Of a stretch of 64,000 nucleotides of DNA, positions 36,629 through 45,477 are shown in pieces (the stretch's first letter is position 1; each line of letters begins with the position of its first letter). The position numbers and the translations under genes were made by a program. The DNA is from Mucilaginibacter arboris (GTDB taxonomy: Bacteria; Bacteroidota; Bacteroidia; Sphingobacteriales; Sphingobacteriaceae): positions 124,001 to 188,000 of the forward strand of contig NZ_WPIK01000007.1 of the NCBI RefSeq assembly GCF_009754915.1, read 5' to 3'. Below the pieces are notes generated by a model. The model saw nothing but the letters and a program-made list of their open reading frames with translations, was not told the origin of the DNA and ran no database searches.

Positions 36629-36937
36629 CCTCCAATAATAAAAGTGGTTAACCAAACAAAGTTTTTACGGTTAAGCCTGAAATTGTAACTGTTTGTCCGA
36701 AATTTATGCTGTACGAATTGCTGAACTAAGCAGCACTCAGATTTTTAGGTGGTAAAAGAAGCATCGGCAAAAACTTTGCTCAGGATAAAAGAAATGTAAA
36801 AATTTTGTTTCTAAATGCGGTTTAAACAGTTAAATCAATTTTTAATGAAGCAGGAATAAATTTTGGTGCAACTTTTGTAAAACGTTATAAAGTTCTCCTA
36901 CAGAGAAAATTATTTGTTTTAATTAAAGTATTGCCAC

Positions 36938-37033
36938 ATGAATATCCAACATAAACAAACTCAGCCATTATCCATCAACATGATCTTTTTAATCATCTTT
37001 CTGATGATCGTTTTAGGAATGGCCAACAGTTAA
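36938..37033 (+). CDS. Possible 31-residue single-pass membrane peptide
   Basis: The ORF encodes a polar head (NIQHKQTQPLS) followed by one hydrophobic helix, MIFLIIFLMIVLGMA, and stops. The strong hydrophobic pattern in a gene-free stretch suggests a small membrane protein. No family is recognised and no ribosome-binding site decides the start. Confidence 0.35.
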   Translation: MNIQHKQTQPLSINMIFLIIFLMIVLGMANS

Positions 37034-37117
37034 GATCATAAATGGATGCTTCTTTTATCGCCTAAAAATCTTTAAACCAGTATATATAACAAGCCATACT
37101 ATTTCAGCTATTTCTGT

Positions 37118-39106
37118 TTACTTCACCTGCCATAAATTATTCTCCTGTTTTACATCTGCCATTCGTTTAGTTGGGTCTATTTCAATCCGCCACATGTCAG
37201 CTAATTTTCCATTCAGTTCTAAAGTATAGGTTGGATGTGTCCATTTCCATGCTTGTTCTACAACGCGTAATGGTTGTCCAGGTTCAGCAGGTTTTTCGCC
37301 AAACATCAAATACATCGGAATATAATGCAACATTTTTTTCCCGTTCAAAAAAGTAATTTGCAAATCAATGGGCATGGGCATTTTGCCGTTGTTAATTAAC
37401 CTGATCTTCGTTTTATTGCCTTCCTGCCAAACACTGTCGATCCCGTAATCGATCGTTTTTGTGGTGTTGATCCAGTACTCTTTGTACCAGTCCAGCTTCA
37501 TATTGCTTACTTTTTCTGCTACGCGGATAAAATCATTGGCATTAGGATGTTTAAATCGCCATTCGCGGTAATATTGCAGTAAGATCTGGTCGCGTACCTG
37601 CGCGCCGGTAATATAGCCTAACTGCTCCAAAAATATTTCTCCTTTAGAGTAAGAAGAAATACTGTAAGCTGCGTTGGTTTCGTAATGATCAGCATGCGTG
37701 GTTAACGGTTCCTGTAAACCTAACTTTACCAGGTTGTAATAGCTGTTGTAAGCATCTTCATGCGGTTGTTTATTTAGAACTGAATCCAATATTTTTAACC
37801 TCGGGTCATTTGGATTAGCAGCAATCAGATTTTTATACTTAAATTGTGTATAATCCCGGCTCACCAAATCCTCAGCATAACTGGTAAAACCTTCGTCCAT
37901 CCACGGATATTCACTTTCATTTGTACCCATCATGCCCTGGTACCAGCTATGCATCCACTCATGAAAAACAGTACCTAAACCTGGGCCATTAATTAAAGTA
38001 GCCATCGGATATTCCATGCCGCCATCTCCACCATGAACAAAAGAATATTGTTTCCAGGGATAAGGGCCAAAAGTTTTCTGGATATAAGGCAGTTCAGTTA
38101 CAGCCGCATGAAGCACTTCCTGCCATTGGTCGTCCCAGTTTTTAATATAATCTGCTGCGTTCTGATAATTCTGTTTTTTCTCCGGCTTTAACGCTTCAAA
38201 CTCTTGCTGCAACTTTTTTGGGTCGCGGTTATAAATAACGTTGATGGTTTTGCCATCAGCAGTTTGGGCAGATAAATGCTTAAATTCAGGATCTGCAGCC
38301 CACATAAAATCATGCACATTTGGTGCAATAAAATGCCAGGTTAAAGTATTTCCTGCCGGTTGTGTTACTTTTGTTCCCGGCGCTTCGTAACCAAACCCAA
38401 TTTCCTGCGGGTTTTGTAAATAACCGGTTCCGCCAATCAGGTACTTTTTATCAATGGTGATCTTTACATCATAATCTCCCCAAACCCCGTAAAATTCGCG
38501 TGCAACATAAGGAGTTGGATGCCAGCCTTCGTAATCGTATTCGCACATTTTAGGATACCACTGGCTCATGGAATAACGCACGCCGGTTTGCGGATTATCG
38601 CGCCCGCTTCTTCTGATCTGTAACGGTACCTGTGCCTCAAAAACCATATCAAAAACTACTTTTCCGTGTGGCAGAATCGGTTTATCCAGATCAACCACTA
38701 AAATTGTTTCCTCCGTTTTATACTTTTGGGCGATGCCGTTCAACTTTAACGAAAGCACCTTTTGATAGCCAATTTCCTGCGGTGTTAACTTTTGGATCCG
38801 GTCTTTCACGCGGGCATCCCAATCCTGTTTTTTGTTGATGATGGTATTCCCTAATTCACGGCTGCGCATATCCATCATACTGTTGGGCTGGAAAGCGTTC
38901 CAGTACAAATGATAAAAAACACGTTTTAAAGTATCGGGCGAGTTATTGGTGTATTCCAGTTTCTGTATTCCTGTAAAACGGTTGGTCTGCACGTTCATGT
39001 TCACAACCATCGTATAGTTTACGCGCTGCTGCCAACGGTTGGATTGTGCAATAGATTGGGTGACAGAAAAAATCAGTAGTAAAAAAGTGAGCTTTTGTTT
39101 CATCAT
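37118..39106 (-). CDS. Secreted M1 family metallopeptidase
   Basis: Gluzincin aminopeptidases remove N-terminal residues using one zinc ion. A signal peptide (residues 1-~20, ending TQSIAQ) precedes a beta-rich N-terminal domain. The zinc motif HEWMHSWY (HExxH) is followed 18 residues later by the third ligand Glu in WMDEGFTSYAEDL, so the active site is complete. The exopeptidase-type motif GGMEY is visible as GDGGMEYPMATLI. At 662 residues it resembles the periplasmic M1 proteins common in Bacteroidota. A hairpin at 39115-39146 lies in its 5' leader. Confidence 0.92.
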   Translation of the reverse strand: MMKQKLTFLLLIFSVTQSIAQSNRWQQRVNYTMVVNMNVQTNRFTGIQKLEYTNNSPDTLKRVFYHLYWNAFQPNSMMDMRSRELGNTIINKKQDWDARVKDRIQKLTPQEIGYQKVLSLKLNGIAQKYKTEETILVVDLDKPILPHGKVVFDMVFEAQVPLQIRRSGRDNPQTGVRYSMSQWYPKMCEYDYEGWHPTPYVAREFYGVWGDYDVKITIDKKYLIGGTGYLQNPQEIGFGYEAPGTKVTQPAGNTLTWHFIAPNVHDFMWAADPEFKHLSAQTADGKTINVIYNRDPKKLQQEFEALKPEKKQNYQNAADYIKNWDDQWQEVLHAAVTELPYIQKTFGPYPWKQYSFVHGGDGGMEYPMATLINGPGLGTVFHEWMHSWYQGMMGTNESEYPWMDEGFTSYAEDLVSRDYTQFKYKNLIAANPNDPRLKILDSVLNKQPHEDAYNSYYNLVKLGLQEPLTTHADHYETNAAYSISSYSKGEIFLEQLGYITGAQVRDQILLQYYREWRFKHPNANDFIRVAEKVSNMKLDWYKEYWINTTKTIDYGIDSVWQEGNKTKIRLINNGKMPMPIDLQITFLNGKKMLHYIPMYLMFGEKPAEPGQPLRVVEQAWKWTHPTYTLELNGKLADMWRIEIDPTKRMADVKQENNLWQVK

Positions 39107-39114
39107 ATTTTAAT

Positions 39115-39146
39115 CATGCTGTTTTTACCGGTATAAAAACAGCATG
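39115..39146. repeat. Dispersed hairpin, TGCTGTTTTTA subtype
   Basis: CATGCTGTTTTTA and TAAAAACAGCATG are perfect 13-bp arms around CCGGTA. It sits between the divergent M1 peptidase and DUF2490 genes, so here it cannot be a simple terminator. Confidence 0.75.
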
Positions 39147-39257
39147 CTGCTAAAGTAGTGTTACAAGATTATTTATGCAAGCCGTAATCCGGTTTCTGTA
39201 AGTTTTTATAGTAATAAGCAAAACTAATTTGCCCGTAATTTTCTTTAATGAGGAACG

Positions 39258-39962
39258 ATGAAACAGAAATACCTGATCTTAACTGGCCTGCTTTTAAGTT
39301 TGATCACGAAAAGCTATAGTCAATCCACCGAAAACCAATATTCTGGCTGGCTGGCAATTTACCATAAGCAGAAACTTACCGGAAAATGGGGTTATCTATT
39401 CGACGCGCAATATCGTACCGATAAACAGTTTAGCAATACAAGCGCTTATTTGCTAAGGCCGGGAATTAGTTATGATGTTAGTAAAAACCAGGCCGCAGGC
39501 GCAGGTTATGCTTTTTTCGGAAGTTATGAAGATGAAAAAAGCAGCCGGATTTTTTATGCAGAGAACAGAATTTGGGAGCAATACCAGATTGATGCTAAAA
39601 TTGGAAAAGCAACTTTATCAAACCGGTTACGATTAGAACAGCGATTTATCAATATGGAAAATGGCGGATTTTCGCAGCGTTTGCGTTATTACATCCGCAG
39701 CCAGGTTCCGTTGGTTAAAGTTGAAGATAGCTTTAAAAAGGGGATATATATGGCTTTGCAGAATGAACTTTTTGTAAATGTGCAGCATCAGGAAAGAGCA
39801 AGCAATAGTTTTTTAGATCAAAACCGCTCGTATATTTCTTTTGGTTACCGATTAAATAAAAAGATTGATACAGAATTGGGTTACCAGTACGTATATTCTA
39901 AAGACCCGAATGGCAATTTACGGAATAATGTGTTTCAAGTTGCTATTTATACTGATTTTTAA
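39258..39962 (+). CDS. DUF2490 family outer-membrane protein
   Basis: A signal peptide (ending TKSYSQ near residue 22) is followed by alternating amphipathic strands and repeated aromatic belt residues (GWLAIYHKQKLTGKWGYLFDAQYRTD, ISYDVSKNQAAGAGYAFFGSYE), ending in a C-terminal strand with terminal Phe (VFQVAIYTDF). This is the pattern of a small outer-membrane beta-barrel. DUF2490 has no known function. It stands alone. Confidence 0.82.
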   Translation: MKQKYLILTGLLLSLITKSYSQSTENQYSGWLAIYHKQKLTGKWGYLFDAQYRTDKQFSNTSAYLLRPGISYDVSKNQAAGAGYAFFGSYEDEKSSRIFYAENRIWEQYQIDAKIGKATLSNRLRLEQRFINMENGGFSQRLRYYIRSQVPLVKVEDSFKKGIYMALQNELFVNVQHQERASNSFLDQNRSYISFGYRLNKKIDTELGYQYVYSKDPNGNLRNNVFQVAIYTDF

Positions 39963-40047
39963 TGCTGTTTTTATAGGATAAAAGTTAGTGTGTCCGTTGT
40001 CATTCCGTAATCGAAATGACAAAAAAAATGAAATCACAACAACCTTT

Positions 40048-40791
40048 TCAAATCCCTAAAACCTGTTTTAATTTAGCATAACCAGCTTTGCTTACCGGAA
40101 TTTTCGCGCCTGATTTTAGAATCAAAATATGTGTTTCTTTCTCGTAAGGATCGATGCGTGTAATCTGCTCCACCCGGACAATGTAAGAGCGGTGAACGCG
40201 GGTAAACAAATCTGGGTCCAGTATCTTCTCAAAAAAACTCATGGTTTTATTTTTGAGGAAAGCACCGGCAGCGGTATGAATATTGACATAATCATCCGCA
40301 GCTTCCAGATAAATTACTTCCTGAATAGGGATAACTTTGATTTTTGTTCCCGTTTTTACCACAATACGGTCATGTTGTGCCGGAGAGCTGGCTGCTGTTT
40401 CCAGTAAAGCCACTGTTGTTTCCGGTTTTTTAGGCTGATTTTCTAAGAATTTTTCTATCGCTTTGTTAAAACGTTCTTTGCTGAAAGGTTTCAGTAAATA
40501 ATCAACTGCGTGCGCTTCAAAAGCTTTTAGCGCGTATTCATCAAAAGCGGTGGTAAAAATAACAGCTGGCGATTGATCAACCAGTTCCAGCATTTCAAAA
40601 CCGTTGATTTTGGGCATTTGCACATCCAGAAAAATCAAATCCGGTTTGTGCTGCATAATCGCTTTAACACCTTCAAAACCATCGCCACATTCCTGCACCA
40701 CTTCCATTTGCGGAAACTGCTGTAAATATTCGTGCACAATAGAACGTGCCAGCGGCTCATCATCAATAATTAATACTTTTTTTACCTGCAT
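40048..40791 (-). CDS. LytTR family DNA-binding response regulator
   Basis: The receiver domain has the acidic pocket IIDDEPLARS, the phospho-acceptor Asp in DLIFLDVQMPKINGFEM, the Thr in VIFTTAFDEYALKAF and the conserved Lys in YLLKPFSKERF. The C-terminal half is a LytTR DNA-binding domain (VIYLEAADDYVNIHT, FTRVHRSYIVRVEQI). It begins 3 bases after the stop of the sensor kinase gene, so the two form an operon and a cognate pair. Target genes are not identifiable here. Confidence 0.95.
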   Translation of the reverse strand: MQVKKVLIIDDEPLARSIVHEYLQQFPQMEVVQECGDGFEGVKAIMQHKPDLIFLDVQMPKINGFEMLELVDQSPAVIFTTAFDEYALKAFEAHAVDYLLKPFSKERFNKAIEKFLENQPKKPETTVALLETAASSPAQHDRIVVKTGTKIKVIPIQEVIYLEAADDYVNIHTAAGAFLKNKTMSFFEKILDPDLFTRVHRSYIVRVEQITRIDPYEKETHILILKSGAKIPVSKAGYAKLKQVLGI

Positions 40792-40794
40792 AAA

Positions 40795-41862
40795 TTAAGC
40801 ATTGGGTTTAAGATCGGTATTTTGAGGGTTTACAGTTTGCGGGATTTTAAGCGTAATACTAAAAATACTATTTCGGGTTTGAATTTCGATCAGGTCATGG
40901 CGGGCAAACAGCAAATATAACCGTCGTTTTACACCACTCAACCCAAATCCCGTTCCATGCTTTGGATAAGCTGTTTCCGGATCGTATGGATTGCTGATGG
41001 TAATTTGCAGCTGATTGCTAATTACAACAGCATCTAAACTGATCGTTACATCGCCAATGGTATCGTACAACCCAAACTTAATGGCATTTTCTACCAAAGG
41101 TTGCAGCAGCATGGGCGGGATCAGCATAGCATCCGCAGTATCATTATGGCGCAAAATGGTTGTTAACCGGTGGCCAAACCGTACTTTTTCTATATCCAGG
41201 TACAATTGCAAATGCTGCAATTCGTGCTGTAAAGTTACCCATTGCTGTTCTTCTTTCAGCGTTCCCCGCAAAAAATCGGATAGCTGGTGGATCATTTTTC
41301 GGGCTTCATCCGGCTTAAAACCAATTAATGCACTGATCGAGTTCAGGCTGTTGAATAAAAAATGCGGCTGCAATTGCTGGCGGAGTTTGTAAAGTTCTGC
41401 ATCGCGTGCTAAAGTTTCGGCAGCCAGTTTGCGTGCCTCATTGGCTTTCTGGTCTTTTTGCATGTACCGCAATGCACTGAGCATGGCCATGCAAGTGATG
41501 ATGAGGAATGCAATAGAAAAACGGATAGTTAAAGATTGTATCAGAAAAGATTTGTATGCCGGTTCCGGAATTAATTGCGGCAGCAGCCAGCGGCAGGCAA
41601 CTATCCATAGAAAAGTTAAAACCAAACAAAGCACCAGGATAAAAACCGAACGCCCTTTTTCGGGCTGGTAATATTTAAGGTTATTGCTGATGAGGTAGCA
41701 GGCAGCAGCCAATAAAACGCTGGTAGTGCCGGCATCGGTGCTGGCCACTTTCCAGCTAAAGCCAAAATCGTACAAAAGGTAACTTTGCAAGGCAAACCAG
41801 GCCAATAAACCGGCACCTACAATAAAACGGAACTTGTTAAATAAAGAAGGCTGATTTTCCAA
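40795..41862 (-). CDS. LytS-type sensor histidine kinase
   Basis: The N-terminal ~140 residues hold four membrane helices. A short coiled linker leads into the His_kinase box LRQQLQPHFLFNSLNSIS, in which the conserved His is the phosphorylation site. An HATPase domain follows (IPPMLLQPLVENAIKFG and GTGFGLSGVKRRL, the N and G boxes). It lacks a recognisable periplasmic sensor domain. It should phosphorylate the LytTR regulator encoded immediately downstream. Confidence 0.94.
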   Translation of the reverse strand: MENQPSLFNKFRFIVGAGLLAWFALQSYLLYDFGFSWKVASTDAGTTSVLLAAACYLISNNLKYYQPEKGRSVFILVLCLVLTFLWIVACRWLLPQLIPEPAYKSFLIQSLTIRFSIAFLIITCMAMLSALRYMQKDQKANEARKLAAETLARDAELYKLRQQLQPHFLFNSLNSISALIGFKPDEARKMIHQLSDFLRGTLKEEQQWVTLQHELQHLQLYLDIEKVRFGHRLTTILRHNDTADAMLIPPMLLQPLVENAIKFGLYDTIGDVTISLDAVVISNQLQITISNPYDPETAYPKHGTGFGLSGVKRRLYLLFARHDLIEIQTRNSIFSITLKIPQTVNPQNTDLKPNA

Positions 41863-41889
41863 TTTGTGTTAGTTTAGGCAGATGCTGTT

Positions 41890-41914
41890 GTCCCACCCCA
41901 GCCCTCTCCAGAGG
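41890..41914. repeat. CCCTCTCC/GGAGAGGG hairpin in the kinase gene leader
   Basis: CCCTCTCC and GGAGAGGG flank AGA upstream of the kinase gene. The same hairpin occurs at about 33670-33698. Such sequences are a common intergenic palindrome class in Bacteroidota. Confidence 0.5.
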
Positions 41915-42023
41915 AGAGGGGGCAAAAACCGGATAAAAGTCCTTTGTTTTGGAAGTAGTTTGGCTGAGGCATAACCCTGATATTAGTTGTGTTTAATATA
42001 CAAAAATAGGTGTTAAAAGAAGC

Positions 42024-42824
42024 TTAAAAGCTTTTAATATCTACGCCTCCAAAAATAGAAACCCCTTTTAAAACCAACACTTTTCCGTTAGCTGCCATAT
42101 CAGTATGAGGTATGCGCTTGTCGTTAACGCCGCCAAAAACAGGCGCTATATCTGATACTACCTGCCAATGCGGCGGAACAATTAATTTGGTGCCGCCAAA
42201 AAGTTGTACCACATCTACAACTACCCGTCCGCTAATATCAGCATGACTGAAATCTAAGTTTGTGCCACTAAAAATATTCACAATTTCGCCACCTTTAAAA
42301 TTTTTAGACATAATGCTCTTTTTTACATCGCCAAACATCGAAAAAGAGTTCAGGTAATCTTCATTGCCTTCTGTTCTGGTTTGATTTGTATAGGAAGGTT
42401 CTGTTGCTGCCGGTTCTTCAGGATCGGGGTTTAAAAAATCATTATTTACAAAAGCCTCTTTAGAAAACGGTTGCTTATAGTTCACCTTCTCCTGGTTTCT
42501 GCCGAAAATAATCCATAAACCCACGGCAATCAGGATAACCGGCCAGCCCAGGTGTACTACGTTTTCTGCCGGAAATATTCTTTCCAGTAAAAATAAACAT
42601 CCAATTACAATCAGGATCAGCCAGGAAGAATTGTTTTTGGAACGGTTATTTGCCCTTTTTGCCAGCCCGATAATAATCAGGATCATGGGCCAGCTAAACA
42701 GCCAGTTCGGGAAGAAAAACCAATCCAGTTGGTGTACCAGCAATGCCAGGCCAACCACCGTCAGGATAAGTCCGGCTAATGATTTGTTAGATTTTTTTGA
42801 AGGATTATAATGGAAATTATTCAT
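42024..42824 (-). CDS. LiaF-like membrane protein
   Basis: The first ~130 residues contain four membrane helices in two similar pairs (LAGLILTVVGLALLVHQLDW, WPMILIIIGLAK, WLILIVIGCLFLL, WPVILIAVGLWIIFG), as in the LiaI/LiaF transmembrane region. The C-terminal ~100 residues are a beta-repeat domain (IVNIFSGTNLDFSHADISGR, VVQLFGGTKLIVPPHW) like the LiaF C-terminus, which in Firmicutes restrains a cell-envelope stress kinase. It is next to a LytS/LytTR pair on the same strand, so a regulatory tie is plausible but unproven. A -7 box lies at 42845-42852. Confidence 0.8.
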   Translation of the reverse strand: MNNFHYNPSKKSNKSLAGLILTVVGLALLVHQLDWFFFPNWLFSWPMILIIIGLAKRANNRSKNNSSWLILIVIGCLFLLERIFPAENVVHLGWPVILIAVGLWIIFGRNQEKVNYKQPFSKEAFVNNDFLNPDPEEPAATEPSYTNQTRTEGNEDYLNSFSMFGDVKKSIMSKNFKGGEIVNIFSGTNLDFSHADISGRVVVDVVQLFGGTKLIVPPHWQVVSDIAPVFGGVNDKRIPHTDMAANGKVLVLKGVSIFGGVDIKSF

Positions 42825-42844
42825 GTTTTATTTTAAATGCAATA

Positions 42845-42852
42845 CAAATGTA
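42845..42852 (-). promoter_or_regulatory. Candidate promoter -7 box of the LiaF-like gene (TACATTTG)
   Basis: An exact TAnnTTTG match on the minus strand, 20 bases upstream of the start codon at 42824. Confidence 0.4.
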
Positions 42853-42945
42853 TCTGAACAGCTTTGTTGTTTAAACACCAAACAGGCAACTCGTTTTAAT
42901 TAATCGGTAAACAACGTTAAATTTTCGGCGAGTTGTTTTTACGGT

Positions 42946-43308
42946 TTATTGGTTTTCTCGTTTTACAATTAAAATTTCTTCTTCGCTTAAAATTAAATAA
43001 CCGTAATCATAGCAAAAATTATAGGTGTTTCCAGCTTTGGTTTGATAAATACCGGTAAAATAATTGAAGTTAAAGCCCAGCGTATCGAGCTTTTTACGGG
43101 AAGTTTTGGTTTTTCCGGTTGGATTAAGCTGTTGGAGAATACGCCTGTTGCGCCGTAAAATATTGTTAATGTTGCGTACCAGGTTATGGCTGTCGCTGTT
43201 TAGTTGATTGTTAAAATTGCTTCTGCATTGGTCGTTGCAAAACTTTTTATCTGCACGGCCGTGTATGGTTTCTCCGCAATCTAAGCATTGGCGTTCTGTT
43301 GTTGGCAT
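42946..43308 (-). CDS. Small zinc-ribbon protein of unknown function
   Basis: The N-terminus has a four-cysteine zinc ribbon, CLDCGETIHGRADKKFCNDQC, followed by a basic helical region (NLVRNINNILRRNRRILQQL). The C-terminal part (FNFNYFTGIYQTKAGNTYNFCYDYGYLIL) recurs, as far as I recall, in uncharacterised Bacteroidota proteins. It may bind nucleic acid. I choose the ATG at 43308 because it begins just before the ribbon; a frame opening 30 bases earlier is possible. Confidence 0.7.
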   Translation of the reverse strand: MPTTERQCLDCGETIHGRADKKFCNDQCRSNFNNQLNSDSHNLVRNINNILRRNRRILQQLNPTGKTKTSRKKLDTLGFNFNYFTGIYQTKAGNTYNFCYDYGYLILSEEEILIVKRENQ

Positions 43309-43398
43309 GAATATTAAAGCGTATCTAAATATACTCATTTTTCTTATCGTTGCAAGCGGCAGGGAAAAATGACAGGGAGTATTTCAAGGATTAAAGCC

Positions 43399-43557
43399 TG
43401 TTTAAATTTTTACAATGAAAAATGCAATGCTTCTTTTACCCTATAAAAACTGGTGTTTGCATCGATTTAAATAAATCAAAAAAAATGCCCCAATATTTTT
43501 AGGTGATAAAAGAAGCATCAACCCTAAAAAAGACAGCCCAAAAGTAAGTTTAACAAT
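43399..43557. mobile_element. MITE-like element related to 4958-5143
   Basis: The ends TGTTTAAATTTT and AAAGTAAGTTTAACAA are diverged versions of the TTGTTTAAACTTT terminus. The interior has the same facing half-sites (TGCTTCTTTTACCC and GGTGATAAAAGAAGCA). It fills most of the 43309-43656 gap, which has no gene. Confidence 0.55.
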
Positions 43558-43656
43558 TTCTATAAAAAGAATTGAATTATCTAACTTGTTTGGAATTTGT
43601 CACCGTTAATTTCTCATTGTTGGTTTCAAATTAACACTTTATACAGAAGTATTTTA

Positions 43657-44040
43657 TCACACTTCATCATTAGGTTCCCACAATTGAATTTTGTTTCCTT
43701 CTGCGTCAAGGATGTGAACAAATTTACCATAGTCATAAGCCTCTATCGTATCTACAATAGTAACACCTTCTTTTTTCAATTCATCAACAAGTGCTTCAAG
43801 GTCTTCAACCCGGTAATTTATCATAAAATCTTTGGTTGAAGGTTCAAAATACTTGGTTTCGTTTGTAAATGGGCTCCAAGTTGTAGAACCCTTCTTGGTA
43901 GGGTCGGCATCTTCTCGCCACTCAAAAGTTGCTCCATAGTTGTTAGTATCTAAACCAAGATGGGTTTTATACCACTCTTTCATTTTGTTAGGGTCTTTGC
44001 ATTTGAAGAAAATGCCGCCAATACCTGTTACTTTTTTCAT
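43657..44040 (-). CDS. VOC family (glyoxalase/bleomycin-resistance fold) protein
   Basis: The 127-residue protein begins KKVTGIGGIFFKCKDPNKMKEWYKTHLGLD, typical of the VOC beta-alpha-beta-beta-beta unit, with the second unit around INYRVEDLEALVDELKKEGV and FVHILDAEGNKIQLWEPN ending in the usual metal-ligand Glu. It is a single-polypeptide two-unit fold. The substrate is unknown. It is on the same strand as the DUF4199 gene, 43 bases downstream of it. Confidence 0.9.
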   Translation of the reverse strand: MKKVTGIGGIFFKCKDPNKMKEWYKTHLGLDTNNYGATFEWREDADPTKKGSTTWSPFTNETKYFEPSTKDFMINYRVEDLEALVDELKKEGVTIVDTIEAYDYGKFVHILDAEGNKIQLWEPNDEV

Positions 44041-44083
44041 TTTTATTTATGGTTTATAATTTACGAACCTCATTTGATATGCC

Positions 44084-44614
44084 TTAATTTTTAGCTGATT
44101 TTCGTTTCAAAATGAGTGCACTGATCAACGTAACAACTAAACCGACAGGTAAAATTTCTACATAAGTCATTGCCGCATTAAAGAATGGATTTTTATATAT
44201 TCTGACAGAACTTGCCATTTCTTTTGTTTGCTTATCTATTTCTATTTGGCTTGCTCCGCTTGCTTTCAACTTATCAATCATGTGTGCTGAATATTTTTCT
44301 AAAAAATCGGGTATGAAAAAAAAGTAGTCAATTAGCCAGGCAACAACATAAATGGTGGAAGCGATTAAAACAATCATAATCCCTATTTTAAAGGCTTTGC
44401 CAAAACTGATAATTCCTTCATTGTATTTATCCCTGTAATTGCGGATGCCAACAAACACAAGTGAAAAGGCGATGAGCATAGAAGCATACCCAATGAGCAG
44501 GCCTTTATCATAATCAATGTGACCTGCAGCATTGCTTAGGTTTACAGAAAACAGCATTAGAAAAGAAACAACAATGCCTGCGATAAGCCCGTAGATAATA
44601 ATATTCTTTGTCAT
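44084..44614 (-). CDS. DUF4199 family membrane protein
   Basis: The 176 residues contain about four membrane helices (IIIYGLIAGIVVSFLMLF, LIGYASMLIAFSLVFVGI, IGIMIVLIASTIYVVAWLI, ILPVGLVVTLISALIL) and the DUF4199 signature RNYRDKYNEGIISFGKAFKIG. This family is largely restricted to Bacteroidota and has no known role. It sits between the VOC gene and a membrane-bound LuxR-type regulator on one strand. Confidence 0.85.
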   Translation of the reverse strand: MTKNIIIYGLIAGIVVSFLMLFSVNLSNAAGHIDYDKGLLIGYASMLIAFSLVFVGIRNYRDKYNEGIISFGKAFKIGIMIVLIASTIYVVAWLIDYFFFIPDFLEKYSAHMIDKLKASGASQIEIDKQTKEMASSVRIYKNPFFNAAMTYVEILPVGLVVTLISALILKRKSAKN

Positions 44615-44723
44615 TTTTTTAATTTTTGTTGATGCAAATGTGATTATTGCGCAGCTTTTTCCGGGTCATACTTTCGGCTATTTTTCTCCTGTCCCGCTTA
44701 TTTTCATACCCAAGTATGAGGTT

Positions 44724-45203
44724 TTAAGGGATAAGATTTAATCTTTTTGCCTTTTCAACTGCCTGTATCCGTCTTTTCACATCTAACTTTTCAAAGAGAT
44801 TTTGATTATGCGTTTTAACGGTGCTTAATGAAACGAAAATTTTTGCGGCAATTTCCTGATTACTGAGGCCTTGTGCCAACAAACTCAATATTTCCAACTC
44901 TCGTTTGCTTAGTTCAAGTTGAGAGACAAGTAATGTATTTAGAACAAAATTTCCATTTCTGTTTACATATACTTCTTTTTCTACCACTACGGTTTCAATT
45001 TTGGGTTTTGAAAGTTTTAAGGCAAGCCATATACCTAATGCAGTAAAGATGACTGCAATAAACCCGATGTAGATTTCAAATGAATAGTCAAATATTATAT
45101 AACGGATTTCTAACCATTTGAGAAGAAACAGCAGAAAAGCCAAGCTGATGCTGTAAATTATTGTTGCCTTATGTTTCCCCCAAAAGTTAATGTTATCTGT
45201 CAT
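44724..45203 (-). CDS. Membrane-anchored LuxR-type HTH transcriptional regulator
   Basis: Two N-terminal membrane helices (IIYSISLAFLLFLLKWL and IYIGFIAVIFTALGIWLAL) are followed by a short linker and a complete GerE/LuxR HTH: LSKRELEILSLLAQGLSNQE and IAAKIFVSLSTVKTHNQNLF. No receiver or ligand-binding domain is present. This build occurs in Bacteroidota beside DUF4199 and VOC genes, so it may control those two genes directly downstream. It is also the first gene after the cassette-like region. Confidence 0.88.
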   Translation of the reverse strand: MTDNINFWGKHKATIIYSISLAFLLFLLKWLEIRYIIFDYSFEIYIGFIAVIFTALGIWLALKLSKPKIETVVVEKEVYVNRNGNFVLNTLLVSQLELSKRELEILSLLAQGLSNQEIAAKIFVSLSTVKTHNQNLFEKLDVKRRIQAVEKAKRLNLIP

Positions 45204-45260
45204 GGCACAAATATCCCAAATCTTCAGTTATTTCAATATTTACACTGTCGCCATAGAATT

Positions 45261-45460
45261 GCTGTTAAAGTTTGGGCATGGCGAAGAACTGGAATTTAAA
45301 ACCCGTCAGCCGAAACCAAAGTTAAATTAATAATCAAATACTGATGCTTCTTTTACCGGCTAAATTTCTGGTTCATCAGCCGAAACTGAAGCAAAATAGT
45401 AAAACAAAAGCTGATATTTAATTCGTCCGGCAGTTTTGCCAAATCAATATTGGCTGCAGC
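45261..45460. repeat. Cassette-boundary repeat, copy 1 (most diverged)
   Basis: It shares with copies 2 and 3 the left block TGGCGAAGAACTGG, a central TGCTTCTTTTACCGGCTAAATT half-site, a block AAACTGAAGCAAAATAGTAAA and the right block CAGTTTTGCCAAATCAATATTGGC. The left and right blocks are imperfect inverted repeats of each other. Confidence 0.65.
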
Positions 45461-45477
45461 CTTGCTTTCTTTTTAAA

